The notes beneath the pieces were generated by a model. The model was not told the DNA's origin and ran no database searches. It saw only the letters and a list, made by a program, of their open reading frames with translations. A DNA stretch of 64,000 nucleotides from Xanthomonas euroxanthea (GTDB taxonomy: Bacteria > Pseudomonadota > Gammaproteobacteria > Xanthomonadales > Xanthomonadaceae). The DNA lies in contig NZ_UIHB01000005.1 in assembly GCF_900476395.1 (NCBI RefSeq), forward strand, positions 620,001-684,000, given 5' to 3'. Positions 9,399-19,253 of this stretch are shown here, piece by piece (positions within the stretch are counted from its first letter, which is position 1; every line of letters begins with the position of its first letter). The position numbers were made by a program, and so were the translations under genes.

Positions 9399-11363
9399 AT
9401 GGCCCGCGTGAACAACGTGACCGACACCTCAGCTGCATCTCCTTCCCCCACGCCACGTCGTCGACGCTGGCTTGCCGGGTTCGCCATCGTCGCCGCCATC
9501 GTGGTGGTCTTCGTGCTGCTGTTCCAGTGGAACTGGCTACGTGGCCCGGTCGAGCGCCTGGTCAGTGCCAAGACCGGTCGCGAATTCCACCTCGGCTATC
9601 TGGATGTAAAGCTGGGACGCACGACCACGGTGCGCGGCAATCGGCTTAGCCTGGCCAATGCAGCATGGTCAAAGCGCGGGCCGATGGCCGAGCTCAACTC
9701 GGCCGAGATCGATGTCGAGTTGTGGCCGCTGCTGCGCGGCAAGCTGCGTCTGCCGGAAATCCGTCTGGATCACCCGACCGTCCTTCTGGAAGCCGGCGAC
9801 GACACCCATCCCGGCAACTGGGTCTTCGATCAGGACGATGGCGATGGCACGATGCCGCGCCTTGGCCGCCTGCTGGTGAACAACGGGCGCCTGCAATACA
9901 TCGATGCAGCCAATCGCTCGGATGTGGATGTGGCAATCAACAGCCTCGCCCCGCCGAGCAGCGACCAGCGTGCGGCGCCCATCGGCATCGATGGCAAGGG
10001 CCGCTGGAAGGGCTATCCCTTCACGCTCAAGGGCAACACCGCCTCGCCGCTGGAGCTGAGTCAGAGCGAGCATCCGTTCCGTATCGATCTGCGCGGCAGC
10101 GCCGGCGCCACCCGCACGCACGTGCGCGGCACCTTGACCAACCCGTTCCAGTTCCAGGTCTTCGATCTGCAAATGGCACTCAGCGGTCAGGACATGCAGG
10201 ATCTGTATCCGCTGACCGGCGTAGCCATGCCGTCGACGCCGCCGTACAAGCTCGATGGTCATCTGCGCCGCAACGGCCAGCTCTGGCGCTACGAAAAGTT
10301 CACCGGCACCGCCGGCGATAGCGATCTGTCAGGTACCGCGGAAGTGGACCTGCGCAACAAGCGTCCGTTCCTGCGTGCGGATCTGGCGTCCAAACGCCTG
10401 GATTTCGACGACCTGGCAGGCTTCGTCGGCGCACCGCCGAAGACCGGCGCGAACGAGTCGGCAAACGCCGAACAGAAAAAGCAGGCCGCACAACTCGCAG
10501 CCAGCGCCCGCGTGCTGCCCAGCACGCCTTATGACCTGTCTAAGCTGCGTGCGATGGATGCGCAGGTGCGCTGGCGCGCGCAGCGCATCAATGCGCCGTC
10601 GTGGCCGCTGGACGACATGGACGCCTCACTGACCTTGAAGGACGGTCTGCTGCAGCTGGATCCGCTCAACTTCGGCGTTGCCGGCGGCGACATCCGCTCC
10701 ACCATCCGCATGGATGCGCGCAACGAGGTGATCAACACGCAGCTCAAGGCCGGCCTTCGCGGCATCCGGCTGGATCAGCTGTTCCCCGACACGACGCTTG
10801 CCAAGCAGGCCTCGGGTGCCATCGGCGGCGAGTTCGATCTGCGTGGCCGCGGCAATTCGATCGGCGCGATGCTCGGTACCGCCGACGGCACGATCGGCGT
10901 CGGCATGGGCCGTGGGCATGTCGGCAACCTGATCATGGAACTGGCCGGGCTGGATATCGCCGAGTCGCTGAAATATCTGGTCACCAAGGACCGTCAGATT
11001 CCGGTGCGCTGCATCTTCGGCGACTTCGGGGTGCAGGACGGCCTGATGCAATCGCGTGCGCTGGCCTTCGACAGCACCGACACCATCATCGTTGGCGAAG
11101 GCAGCATCAGCTTGAAGGACGAGACGCTGGACCTGCTGCTGCGCCCGCGCCCGAAGGACCGCAGCATCCTGAGTCTGCGCTCGCCGTTGCGGATCGGCGG
11201 CAGCTTCAAGGACCCGACCTTCCGTCCCGACTTCAAGGCGTTGGGCCTGCGTGGCGCGCTTGCAGTCGGCCTGGGCATGATCGCCCCGCCCGCCGCCTTG
11301 CTCGCGACCTTCGAACCGGGTCCGGGCACGGATAGCGACTGCGGTGGCAAGTTCGCGAAGTAA
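9399..11363 (+). CDS. AsmA-family envelope protein
   Basis: 654 aa. One N-terminal membrane helix (about residues 28-46, after an RRRR stretch) anchors a large periplasmic part. The N-terminal AsmA domain shows TGREFHLGYLDVKLGRTTTVRGNRLSLANA, and the C-terminal AsmA_2-like region shows SGAIGGEFDLRGRGNSIGAMLGTADGTIGVGM, followed by the usual LLLRPRPKD and PLRIGGSFKDPTF. Family members are linked to outer-membrane assembly and inter-membrane phospholipid transport, but the exact function here is unknown. ATG 9399 is chosen over an upstream in-frame start that would overlap the previous gene. Confidence 0.88.
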   Translation: MARVNNVTDTSAASPSPTPRRRRWLAGFAIVAAIVVVFVLLFQWNWLRGPVERLVSAKTGREFHLGYLDVKLGRTTTVRGNRLSLANAAWSKRGPMAELNSAEIDVELWPLLRGKLRLPEIRLDHPTVLLEAGDDTHPGNWVFDQDDGDGTMPRLGRLLVNNGRLQYIDAANRSDVDVAINSLAPPSSDQRAAPIGIDGKGRWKGYPFTLKGNTASPLELSQSEHPFRIDLRGSAGATRTHVRGTLTNPFQFQVFDLQMALSGQDMQDLYPLTGVAMPSTPPYKLDGHLRRNGQLWRYEKFTGTAGDSDLSGTAEVDLRNKRPFLRADLASKRLDFDDLAGFVGAPPKTGANESANAEQKKQAAQLAASARVLPSTPYDLSKLRAMDAQVRWRAQRINAPSWPLDDMDASLTLKDGLLQLDPLNFGVAGGDIRSTIRMDARNEVINTQLKAGLRGIRLDQLFPDTTLAKQASGAIGGEFDLRGRGNSIGAMLGTADGTIGVGMGRGHVGNLIMELAGLDIAESLKYLVTKDRQIPVRCIFGDFGVQDGLMQSRALAFDSTDTIIVGEGSISLKDETLDLLLRPRPKDRSILSLRSPLRIGGSFKDPTFRPDFKALGLRGALAVGLGMIAPPAALLATFEPGPGTDSDCGGKFAK

Positions 11364-12008
11364 TCTCGCGGCAAGACCTTAGGCGACCAGCAAATCTGCC
11401 AAACGCTGCAGCGATGGTGGCAACGTGTTGAGCGTATGCATTGTCTTTGACGAGTGCACTTCTCAACAGACACACGCAGCGATGGCGAACAGCGTCATCG
11501 GTTCTTGCAGTCAGGATGCTCAGGCAAACCTCGGTGAGTCGTGCGCGGCACCTCACCGCTCGCAGGACGCGACGTGAATTCGTCCCTGGAAGCTCGGTGG
11601 CGGCATCCCTTCCGCTACTCGGTCCTGCAATCGGCGAGGACACCGCACCAGACAGTTGGCCGGCGCTCTTGTGAAAAGCTGTCTGTAGTGCGGTGTGCAT
11701 CAGACGTGGAGCCGATCCGTCATGAGCGAACAGGGCCCATCCCGCACTGCTCTTACCCATGCGCACCGACCATCTCGATAGGTCCTTGCCCGCTCACCGT
11801 CGCGGGACCTTACGCGGCATGGATGCCGCGTAAGAGCCTACAAGGACGTACTTGCGGCGTGTCCTGCGATGGTGGGCGGGCAAGGGCCCTGCAATAGGCT
11901 GCAGATCAAACCCCCTGACACTCATCTCTCTGCCCGCCACACTCATCAAGCCAGCCCGGGCAGAAGCGCCGCTCAATGCAGAACGCAGGGAACCCAGCCG
12001 GCACGGCT
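11364..12008. other. Gene-free gap, mostly dispersed repeat DNA
   Basis: No convincing coding region. The left half (about 11540-11640) carries a degenerate copy of a second repeat type (key words GACGTGAATTCGTCCCTGG and GGTGGCGGCATCCC), and the right half carries the long palindromic repeat annotated separately. Confidence 0.6.
11761..11911 (+). repeat. Long palindromic dispersed repeat, copy A
   Basis: About 150 bp. The 5' arm (GGTCCTTGCCCGCTCACC..GCGGGACC) pairs with the 3' arm (GTCCTGCGATGGTGGGCGGGCAAGGGCC). Inside is a second palindrome with 11-bp arms (TTACGCGGCAT and its complement, 2-nt spacer). Shared flank GCAGATCAAA follows. Other copies lie at 24379-24512, 63401-63572 and 63831-64000, with a decayed one at about 24102-24235. 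Confidence 0.85.
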
Positions 12009-12437
12009 CTAGCTGGCGATGTAACGCTGCAATTGATCGATATCGTGCTGCTGGCGCTCGATCACCGCCTTGACCAGATCGCCGATGGAAATCACGCCCT
12101 GTACGCGCCCGTTGTCCAGCACCGGCAGATGCCGGAAGCGTCCGTCGGTCATCAACTGCATGCAGCGCTCCACCGTGTCCGACGGCAACACCGTCACCAC
12201 CTGGGTGCTCATGATCTCGGCAACACTGGTGGTCGATGAGGCGCGGTCGCGCAGCACCACCTTGCGCGCGTAATCGCGCTCGGACACGATGCCGACCAGC
12301 CGTGGTCCGTCCATCACCAATACCGCACCGATGCCTTTCTCGGCCATCATCCGGATCGCCTCGATCACTGCAGCGTCTGCCGCCACGGCGAACACCTCAA
12401 CCTGCTTGGTCCCCAATAGCTGTCGTACGGTCTGCAT
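12009..12437 (-). CDS. Two-CBS-domain protein
   Basis: 142 aa, made almost entirely of a CBS pair (about residues 8-60 and 72-130), with G-I-V-S-E-R-D at the end of the first and G-V-I-S-I-G-D at the end of the second. Such stand-alone CBS modules bind adenosine nucleotides and act as regulators; no partner is visible. The start ATG 12437 lies 41 bp inside the 3' end of the upstream glycosyltransferase gene on the same strand, so the two are probably co-transcribed. Confidence 0.88.
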   Translation of the reverse strand: MQTVRQLLGTKQVEVFAVAADAAVIEAIRMMAEKGIGAVLVMDGPRLVGIVSERDYARKVVLRDRASSTTSVAEIMSTQVVTVLPSDTVERCMQLMTDGRFRHLPVLDNGRVQGVISIGDLVKAVIERQQHDIDQLQRYIAS

Positions 12438-13449
12438 GGCCCGCTCCGCGCTTGGTCTGGTGGTCGCAGACTACTCCCACCACGCCGCGGTGGGTATCGA
12501 CCAGGTACAGCGGACGCTGCTTGGCCTCGTCATATAACCGGCCCAGGTATTCGCCGATCAGGCCCAGGGCAATCAGCTGGATGCCGCCAAGGAATAGGAT
12601 CACCGACATCATGGTCGGCCAGCCGGCCACCGGGTCGCCCATCAGCGCCGCCTTGATCACCACCCAGCCACCGAACAGGAATGCCACCAGCGCGGTAAGC
12701 AAGCCCAGATAGGTTGCCGCGCGCAGCGGCACGGTGGAAAAACTGGTGATGCCATCCAGCGCGAAGTTCCACAGCCGCCACACCGTGAACTTGCTGCGCC
12801 CCGACAGCCGCGGCGCACGCCGATACGGCAGCGCCACCTGGCGAAACCCGACCCAGCCAAACAGCCCCTTCATGAAACGGTGGCGCTCGCGCAGCTGCTG
12901 TAAGGCCTCCACCACCCGCGGCGACAGCAGTCTGAAATCCCCGGTATCGGCGGGAATCGGCGTGCGCGACAACTGCCGGATCACCCGATAGAACGCATGC
13001 GCCGCGCTGCGCTTCAACCAGCTCTCGCCCTCGCGAAAAATCCGCGTGCCGAAGATGTTGTCGTAACCGGCGCGCCACAGCGCGACGAATTCGGGAATCA
13101 GCTCCGGCGGGTCCTGTCCATCGGCATCGAGCAGCACCACCGCACCGGGCAACACATGGTCCAGGCCGGCAGAAATGGCCACTTCCTTGCCGAAATTACG
13201 CGACAGCCGCACCGCGCTCACCTGCGGGTCGGCATCGGCAAGCGCCTGCAGCACGCTCCAGGTGCCGTCGCTGCTGCCATCATCGACATACAGCACATGC
13301 GTCTGCACGCCATGCAAGCCCGCCAGCACTGCGCACAGGCGCGGATGCAGCTGCGGAATGCTGGTCTCCTCGTTATAGGCCGCAATCACCACCGTCAGGC
13401 GGTCTGCTGCCAACGGCAGCTGGGCGGGGCCGGACGTCTGCATGCTCAT
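12397..13449 (-). CDS. GtrB/DPM-type family 2 glycosyltransferase
   Basis: 350 aa. Family GT2 catalytic domain (about residues 18-235): [18 protein letters not shown] and DADGQDPP metal/nucleotide motifs, then [18 protein letters not shown] before two C-terminal membrane segments (about 245-270 and 285-315). This layout is that of polyprenyl-phosphate sugar transferases such as GtrB or ArnC, which load a sugar onto undecaprenyl phosphate at the inner membrane. The donor sugar is unknown. ATG 13449 overlaps the mtgA stop (ATGA). The last 35 or so residues are hydrophilic and overlap the CBS gene, so the C-terminus may be non-essential. Confidence 0.88.
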   Translation of the reverse strand: MSMQTSGPAQLPLAADRLTVVIAAYNEETSIPQLHPRLCAVLAGLHGVQTHVLYVDDGSSDGTWSVLQALADADPQVSAVRLSRNFGKEVAISAGLDHVLPGAVVLLDADGQDPPELIPEFVALWRAGYDNIFGTRIFREGESWLKRSAAHAFYRVIRQLSRTPIPADTGDFRLLSPRVVEALQQLRERHRFMKGLFGWVGFRQVALPYRRAPRLSGRSKFTVWRLWNFALDGITSFSTVPLRAATYLGLLTALVAFLFGGWVVIKAALMGDPVAGWPTMMSVILFLGGIQLIALGLIGEYLGRLYDEAKQRPLYLVDTHRGVVGVVCDHQTKRGAGHADRTTAIGDQAG

Positions 13450-14186
13450 GGTGCCTGCAGATACGCGGGGCCACCCAGCTGGCGCGCCTGCCGCTGGATC
13501 CATGCCGCCCGCCGTTGCACATAGGCGCCGGGACGACGTGCGTCATAGCGGCGTGGCGAAGGCAGTACCGCTGCCAGACGCGCCGATTCGCCCGGCGACA
13601 GCCCCGCCGCATCCTTGCCCCAGAACTGCCGGGCAGCGGCCTGCGCGCCGTACACCCCGTCGCCGAACTCGGCAACGTTGAGATACATCTCCAGAATGCG
13701 CTGCTTCGGCCACAACAACTCGATCAGCACCGTGTACCAGGCCTCCAGGCCCTTGCGCAGCCAACTGCGGCCCTGCCACAGGAACACGTTCTTGGCGACC
13801 TGCTGGCTGATCGTGCTGGCCCCGCGCACGCGTCCGCCGCGCGCATTGTGGTCGCGCGCCTTTTCGATCGCCTGCAGGTCGAAGCCGTGATGCAGCGGAA
13901 ACTGCTGATCCTCCGCAGCCACCACCGAAATCGGCAGGCTGGCGGCGATCCTGTCGTAGTCGCGCCATTGCTGGTGCAGCGAAAAACGCCAGTCGCCCTC
14001 GCCCCAGGCTTCCAGATAGCGCCCCACCATCATGCTGCTGACCGGCGGATCGATCACCCGCAGCACCAGCACCTGCAGCACGCTCGCGGCAGCGAACAGC
14101 AGCGGGGCCGCCAACAGCCAGCGCAGCCAACGCCCCGCGCGCCGCGGTGGCGCCACCTGCTTGCCATCCAATGCATCCGTCCCCAT
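13446..14186 (-). CDS. mtgA: Monofunctional peptidoglycan transglycosylase
   Basis: 246 aa, family GT51. It polymerises lipid II into glycan strands at the inner membrane. One N-terminal membrane helix (about residues 20-44) anchors the periplasmic domain. The catalytic glutamate motif is [14 protein letters not shown], followed by [39 protein letters not shown] and [15 protein letters not shown], all typical of MtgA/GT51. It is the first gene of the mtgA-GT2-CBS unit and is divergent from hslO, with only 74 bp between starts. Confidence 0.95.
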   Translation of the reverse strand: MGTDALDGKQVAPPRRAGRWLRWLLAAPLLFAAASVLQVLVLRVIDPPVSSMMVGRYLEAWGEGDWRFSLHQQWRDYDRIAASLPISVVAAEDQQFPLHHGFDLQAIEKARDHNARGGRVRGASTISQQVAKNVFLWQGRSWLRKGLEAWYTVLIELLWPKQRILEMYLNVAEFGDGVYGAQAAARQFWGKDAAGLSPGESARLAAVLPSPRRYDARRPGAYVQRRAAWIQRQARQLGGPAYLQAP

Positions 14187-14260
14187 TGTTCGCTACGACC
14201 TTTCATTCCGATGCTCGTTGCATTATCCGGCAACCGGCGTCCCTTACGTCCGATGTCCCC

Positions 14261-15151
14261 ATGACCGATCACGATCAGCTTTCCCGTTTCCTGCTGCCTG
14301 CCGCTGGCGTGCGCGGCGTCCATGTGCGCCTGACCCAGGCCTGGCACGACATCCAGGGGGCGGCCGACTACCCGCCCGCCGCCCGCCAGTTGCTCGGCGA
14401 AGCAGCGGTGGCCTCAGCCTTGTTCACCGGACACACCAAGGTCGACGGGCGCCTGTCGGTGCAACTACGCGGCAACCAGACCCTGCGCACCCTGTTCGCC
14501 GAATGCACCGCAGCCGGCACCTTGCGCGGCATCGTGCAGCTGGCCGACGGTGCCGATGCGCCCGCCGACCTGCGCGAACTGGGCGAGGCCGCGCTGCTGG
14601 CGATCACCATCGAGAACCCCGGCCTGGACCCGCGTGAACCACAGCGCTACCAGAGCCTGGTCGGCATGCAGGCGCCGGACCTGGCCGAAGCCTTCGAAAC
14701 CTATTTCCATCAGTCCGAGCAGCTGCCGACCCGGCTGCTGCTGGCCGCGGGCCCGGACCAGGCCGCCGGCCTGTTGCTGCAAAAGTTGCCTGGCGACGAA
14801 GGCGACAACGATGGCTGGACCCGCATCGGCGCCCTGTTCGACACCCTGGGCGCACCGGAACTGCTCTCGGTCGCCAGCGAGGACCTGCTGCACCGGTTGT
14901 TCCACGAGGAAGACACCCAGTTGCTGGGTAGCAAGCCGCTCAGCTTCGGCTGCTCCTGTTCGCGCGAGCGGGTCGCTTCGATGCTGCAATCGCTGGGCGA
15001 AGACGAGGCGCGTGCCGCTGCCGAGGCGACCGGCGAGGTCGAGGTCCGCTGCGAGTTCTGCGGGCGTGAGTATCACTTTCCGTTGACCGCGCTGGACGTA
15101 CTTTTCAGCGGGGCGCAGCCGTCATTGGACGCGCCGGAAAGGTTGCAATAG
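14261..15151 (+). CDS. hslO: Redox-regulated chaperone Hsp33
   Basis: 296 aa. A cytoplasmic holdase activated by oxidation and unfolding. The C-terminal zinc switch is intact: Cys231-Ser-Cys233 and Cys264-Glu-Phe-Cys267. The N-terminal domain shows the family segments GEAAVASALFTGHTKVDGRLSVQL and GEAALLAITIENPGLDPREPQRYQSLV. ATG 14261 is preferred; the longer open frame upstream would run into the mtgA promoter area. Confidence 0.96.
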   Translation: MTDHDQLSRFLLPAAGVRGVHVRLTQAWHDIQGAADYPPAARQLLGEAAVASALFTGHTKVDGRLSVQLRGNQTLRTLFAECTAAGTLRGIVQLADGADAPADLRELGEAALLAITIENPGLDPREPQRYQSLVGMQAPDLAEAFETYFHQSEQLPTRLLLAAGPDQAAGLLLQKLPGDEGDNDGWTRIGALFDTLGAPELLSVASEDLLHRLFHEEDTQLLGSKPLSFGCSCSRERVASMLQSLGEDEARAAAEATGEVEVRCEFCGREYHFPLTALDVLFSGAQPSLDAPERLQ

Positions 15152-15270
15152 ATAGCGTTGGTGCTGCATTCCGGGGAACGCGGCTACTTGTTAAATAATC
15201 ATAAACGCCCTAGCATTCTGATTGCCCGCTCTCGGGAACTTAACAACTGCCCCTGGGTCTGAACTCTGGT

Positions 15271-16140
15271 ATGCGACACCTTCTTCGCCTTCCGCTCGCT
15301 TTGCTGGTTGCCCTCGCGGCAGCCACGGGTGCGCACGCGCAGTCGGCATCCCAGCAGTTGCGCGAGAGCACCATCCTGCCGGTGTGGAACAAGGGCAGCG
15401 GAAAGGTCGAAGCCTTTCTGTACCTGGAGCCCACTGGCGAGCAGAAGGCTGGCGCACGCTGGCACTTCGGTCGCAACTCGCTGGACGCGGCCTTCGGCCT
15501 GACCTCCGGCGATTCGCTGGGCCTGATCTGCAACAGCAGCCGCGGCACCAACATCAACGGACTCGCCAGCCACTGTCTGCTTGCAGGCATCGGCGACGAC
15601 GAGGAAGACAGCGCCGCAGCATCGCGCCGCGTCTCGGCCACGCTGGGCTTCAACCGCGCTGGCGCCCGCGCCGGCGTCACCGCCGGCACTGGCCGCGACA
15701 CTCTGCCGGCCTGGTTGATCGGCGCCGGCAAGGCACCGCTGACCCGCGTCGAACAGAACGACCTGACCGTATTCGGGCAGAAGAACATTGGCCGCGAAGG
15801 CTTCGTCTCGATCGGCGGGACCTATGCGCGCGCGCGCCTGGTGCCGCTGGCCGACGTTTCGCCGGCGATCGCCGACCAGTGGGACAGCAAGACCCTGAGC
15901 GTCGGTGGCGGCTACGGCGCCTTCAGCGCCAACGTCATCGGCCGCGTCGTCGATGTTCCCGGCCAGCCGGAAAAGTGGGAAGGTCTGGGCCTGGGCCTGA
16001 CCTGGCGTACCCCCTGGAGCGGCCAGTTGACGGTCGGCGCCGAGAACGTGATTTCCCGTGGCAAGAACCCGTTTGCGCCGAGCAACGAAAGCAACAGCGA
16101 CGGTACGATTCCGTACGTCCGGTACGAGCAAGATCTCTAA
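15271..16140 (+). CDS. Exported protein of unknown function, possible outer-membrane barrel
   Basis: 289 aa. Sec signal peptide (PLALLVALAAATGAHAQ) then a beta-rich sequence. Repeated amphipathic patterns (ARWHFGRNSLDAAFG, VSATLGFNRAGARAGVTAGTG, ISIGGTYARARL-like, LSVGGGYGAFSANVIGRVV, LGLGLTWRTPWSGQLTVGAENVISRG) suggest an outer-membrane beta barrel or porin-like fold. It ends in DL rather than the usual aromatic residue. Two Cys (in LICNSS and SHCLL) might pair. I do not recognise a characterised homologue. A strong terminator follows at 16169. Confidence 0.75.
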   Translation: MRHLLRLPLALLVALAAATGAHAQSASQQLRESTILPVWNKGSGKVEAFLYLEPTGEQKAGARWHFGRNSLDAAFGLTSGDSLGLICNSSRGTNINGLASHCLLAGIGDDEEDSAAASRRVSATLGFNRAGARAGVTAGTGRDTLPAWLIGAGKAPLTRVEQNDLTVFGQKNIGREGFVSIGGTYARARLVPLADVSPAIADQWDSKTLSVGGGYGAFSANVIGRVVDVPGQPEKWEGLGLGLTWRTPWSGQLTVGAENVISRGKNPFAPSNESNSDGTIPYVRYEQDL

Positions 16141-16168
16141 GTCATTGATTTGAAGTGATTTAACGTGA

Positions 16169-16198
16169 CGCCATCGGCCCGCAGCCGGTGGCGTTTTT
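16169..16198 (+). terminator. Intrinsic terminator after the exported barrel-like gene
   Basis: Stem CGCCATCGGC / GCCGGTGGCG with a short loop followed by TTTTT, 28 bp after the stop codon at 16140. Confidence 0.85.
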
Positions 16199-16380
16199 CG
16201 TTCTGGCCATGTGCCCCACGCCGCCTTTCACGCCTTTCTTCTTTTTCGTTAACGGGACTTTAATTTCTCGCATAACGCATATACCATCGGTTCACCCTGA
16301 CGTTTTGGATCCGCTTCTTCGGACCCCCCGACAGGCAAACAACCCTTGGCAGTACCCAAGATCACTTGGAGAGAGAGCTA

Positions 16381-19155
16381 ATGAATTGCAAGTCCAACAA
16401 GCTGCGCGATGCAGTCGTCCTCGCGCTTGTCGTGGGCGTCGGCGGTACCGGTACCGCCATCGCTCAGGAAGCCGGCGGCACCACCAATCTCGACAAGATC
16501 GAGGTGACCGGTTCGCGCATTAAGAGCGCAGACGTTGAAACGTCGCAGCCCGTCCTGACGCTGACCCGTCAGGATATCGACAAGCAGGGCGTCACCTCTG
16601 TTGCCGATGTGTTGCAGCGCGTGGCAGCCAACGGCGCGGCGCTGAACCGCACCTTCAACAACGGTGGCGACGGCAGCTCCGGCATTGCGCTTCGCAACCT
16701 CGGCAGTGCACGCACCCTGGTGTTGGTCAATGGCCGCCGCTGGACCACAGGCCTGGACGGCAGCGTCGACCTCAACACCATTCCCACTGCAATGGTTGAG
16801 CGCATCGACATCCTGAAAGATGGCGCTTCCACGATTTACGGCTCCGATGCCATTGCCGGTGTGGTGAATATCATCACCCGCAAGAACTTCGACGGCGCCG
16901 AGGCCGGTGTCAACGTTGGCCAGTACAGCGATGGCGATGGCCAGCGCCAGGCGTACGATTTCACGATCGGCACCACCACTGACCGCGCAAGTTTGTTGCT
17001 GGGCGCTTCCTACGTGCAGGAAGAGTCGGTCATGGCGGGCGATCGACAGATCTCTGCTGGCGGTCCTCCGTTCTTCAGTGGTCAGAGCGGTACCGGCTTC
17101 CCGGGCTCGTATGTGCGCAATGGCGCGCGTCGCATCCTGATCAATGGCGTCGAAACGCCTTACGTGGCCAACGTCCACGGTTACAACACCGCGCCAGACA
17201 ACTACCTGCTGACCCCGCAGGAACGCACCTCGCTGTTCGCTCAAGGTAGCTTCAACTTCACCGATAACGTGACGTTCCGTACCGAGGCGATGTACAACGA
17301 GCGTAAGTCCGAGCAGCTGCTGGCAGCAATGCCGGTCACCGGCCTGACCTTGAGCGCAGATAGCCTCTACAACCCGTTCGATCAGAACCTGACCGGTGTC
17401 AACCGCCGCTTCATCGAAACCGGTGGCCGCTCGTTCAATCAGAACGTCAAGAACTGGCACTTCTACGGTGGCCTGGAAGGTTTCTTCGAATTTGCCGACC
17501 ATAGCTTCGACTGGGATGTGGGCTATCGCTACGACAAGTCCGATCAGAACGACCTGACCTACGGCCTGTTCAACCTCGCCAACCTCAATAGCGCCTACGG
17601 CCCCTCTGAGCTGCGTGGCGGCGTGCCGGTATGCGTTTCCGCGCCCGGCGGTGATGTGATTCCCGGATGTGTTCCGGTCAATCCGCTGGGACCGCGTGGC
17701 TCGATCAGCCAGGCGGCGCTGGATTACACTAGCTTCACCGCGCACGATTCGTCCTCCGTCGAGTCCAAGGGCTATACAGCCAATCTCAGCGGCGACATCG
17801 TCGATCTCCCGGCTGGCCCGCTTGCCTTCGCTGCCGGCTACGAGTATCGCAAGGAGAGCGGCCAGTTCGATCCGGACGCGTTTATCGCAGCAGGCCTCAG
17901 CACCGGCAACGGCGCGCGCCCGACCGCAGGCTCCTACAGCCTGGACGAGTTCTATCTGGAACTCTCGGTCCCGGTTCTGGCAGATCTGCCGGGCGCCCAG
18001 CTGCTCGACTTCAGCTTGGCGACTCGTTATTCGGACTACAGCAACTTCGGCGATACCGTCAATAACAAGTTCGGTTTCCGCTGGAAGCCTATCCAGGACT
18101 TGATGATTCGCGGTAACTACAGCGAAGGCTTCCGCGCTCCGAGCATTAACAACCTGTTTGCCGGCAACGCCGACTCGTTTGAAACCTACGCCGATCCCTG
18201 CTCGATCCAGGCAGGTCAGCTAAGCAATCCGGTCGTGGCCCAGAACTGTGCTGCAGCCGGCGTGCCCGCCAATTTCGTGCAGCCCGGTGCAGGTACCGGC
18301 GCCAAGCAGACGCTGGAGCCTTTCACCTACACCTCCAACGAGCAACTGCAGCCGGAAACATCGACCAGCCGCACCCTCGGTTTTGTGTTCAGCCCGAGCT
18401 TCGTGCAGGGCCTGAATGTCACCCTGGACTGGTGGCAGATCGAAATCGAAAACGCCATCACGCGTCCGGAAGCACAGTTCATTCTGGACAAGTGCTATGG
18501 CGGCAGCGCCGGCGAGCAGGCTGAATATTGCAGTCTGATCACGCGTGACCCCAACTACAGCGATGGTGCCTATACCGTCACCAACATCAACATGCCGCTG
18601 TTGAATCTGGCCTCGTACAAGGTTGAAGGCTGGGATCTGGGCATCAACTACCGCTTGCCGGAAACGGCCTTCGGCCAGTTCACCATCAGCTGGGATTCGA
18701 CCTATCTTTCGAGCTGGGAAACCAAGGCGACTGCAGACTCCGAGCTGGAACAGTTCCAGGGTCGTTACCTGAATCAGGATCCGTACTGGCGCATTCGTTC
18801 CAACCTCTATGTCGACTGGTCGTTTGGCGATTTCGGCATCAATTGGGGTCTGCGCTACAAGTCCGGCATGGAAGAAGTCTGCCCGTTGTCGGCGACACTG
18901 GCGCAGGCTTACTGCTCCGAGCCTGACCGCGTTACTGCCGATGGCGCATCGCCGCGCAACCACATCGGTGCGACCACGTATCACGACATCCAGGTGCGTT
19001 ACAGCACTCCTTGGAATGCGACGGTATCGGTTGGTTTGAACAACGCCTTCGACAAGGATCCGCCGGTCGCGTACAGCACCGCGTACAACATGTTTGACCC
19101 GCAGTACGACCTGCCGGGCCGCTACATGTACATGCAGTACCGTCAGCGCTTCTGA
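16381..19155 (+). CDS. TonB-dependent receptor (substrate unknown)
   Basis: 924 aa. Outer-membrane receptor that takes up a bulky nutrient using TonB energy. Signal peptide (VVLALVVGVGGTGTAIAQ), TonB-box-like DKIEVTGSRI, plug domain with QPVLTLTRQDID, ALRNLGSARTLVLVNGRRW and GASTIYGSDAIAGVVNIITR (about residues 45-165), then a 22-strand barrel ending in YMQYRQRF with a terminal Phe. ATG 16381 follows a good Shine-Dalgarno (GGAGAGAG). The plug and barrel resemble the Oar-like/BtuB-like receptors expanded in Xanthomonas; nearby genes give no substrate. It is bounded by terminators on both sides, so it is monocistronic. Confidence 0.95.
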   Translation: MNCKSNKLRDAVVLALVVGVGGTGTAIAQEAGGTTNLDKIEVTGSRIKSADVETSQPVLTLTRQDIDKQGVTSVADVLQRVAANGAALNRTFNNGGDGSSGIALRNLGSARTLVLVNGRRWTTGLDGSVDLNTIPTAMVERIDILKDGASTIYGSDAIAGVVNIITRKNFDGAEAGVNVGQYSDGDGQRQAYDFTIGTTTDRASLLLGASYVQEESVMAGDRQISAGGPPFFSGQSGTGFPGSYVRNGARRILINGVETPYVANVHGYNTAPDNYLLTPQERTSLFAQGSFNFTDNVTFRTEAMYNERKSEQLLAAMPVTGLTLSADSLYNPFDQNLTGVNRRFIETGGRSFNQNVKNWHFYGGLEGFFEFADHSFDWDVGYRYDKSDQNDLTYGLFNLANLNSAYGPSELRGGVPVCVSAPGGDVIPGCVPVNPLGPRGSISQAALDYTSFTAHDSSSVESKGYTANLSGDIVDLPAGPLAFAAGYEYRKESGQFDPDAFIAAGLSTGNGARPTAGSYSLDEFYLELSVPVLADLPGAQLLDFSLATRYSDYSNFGDTVNNKFGFRWKPIQDLMIRGNYSEGFRAPSINNLFAGNADSFETYADPCSIQAGQLSNPVVAQNCAAAGVPANFVQPGAGTGAKQTLEPFTYTSNEQLQPETSTSRTLGFVFSPSFVQGLNVTLDWWQIEIENAITRPEAQFILDKCYGGSAGEQAEYCSLITRDPNYSDGAYTVTNINMPLLNLASYKVEGWDLGINYRLPETAFGQFTISWDSTYLSSWETKATADSELEQFQGRYLNQDPYWRIRSNLYVDWSFGDFGINWGLRYKSGMEEVCPLSATLAQAYCSEPDRVTADGASPRNHIGATTYHDIQVRYSTPWNATVSVGLNNAFDKDPPVAYSTAYNMFDPQYDLPGRYMYMQYRQRF

Positions 19156-19172
19156 TAGAGCCTGCCGGATGA

Positions 19173-19208
19173 ACACAACTACGGCCCCAAATGGGGCCGT
19201 AGTTGTGT
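19173..19208. terminator. Strong bidirectional terminator hairpin
   Basis: A perfect 16-bp stem (ACACAACTACGGCCCC and its complement, loop AAAT) sits between the convergent receptor gene and the tetR gene. Only short T runs flank it, but stem strength and position fit termination in both directions. Confidence 0.8.
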
Positions 19209-19253
19209 TTGAAGTTCAAAAAGGAAGGGTTGGACTCACCCAACGCGTGTTGG

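Noticed and set aside
11436..11911. Short open frames inside repeat copy A
   Set aside because: They follow the palindrome in several phases, differ between copies and have no ribosome binding sites.
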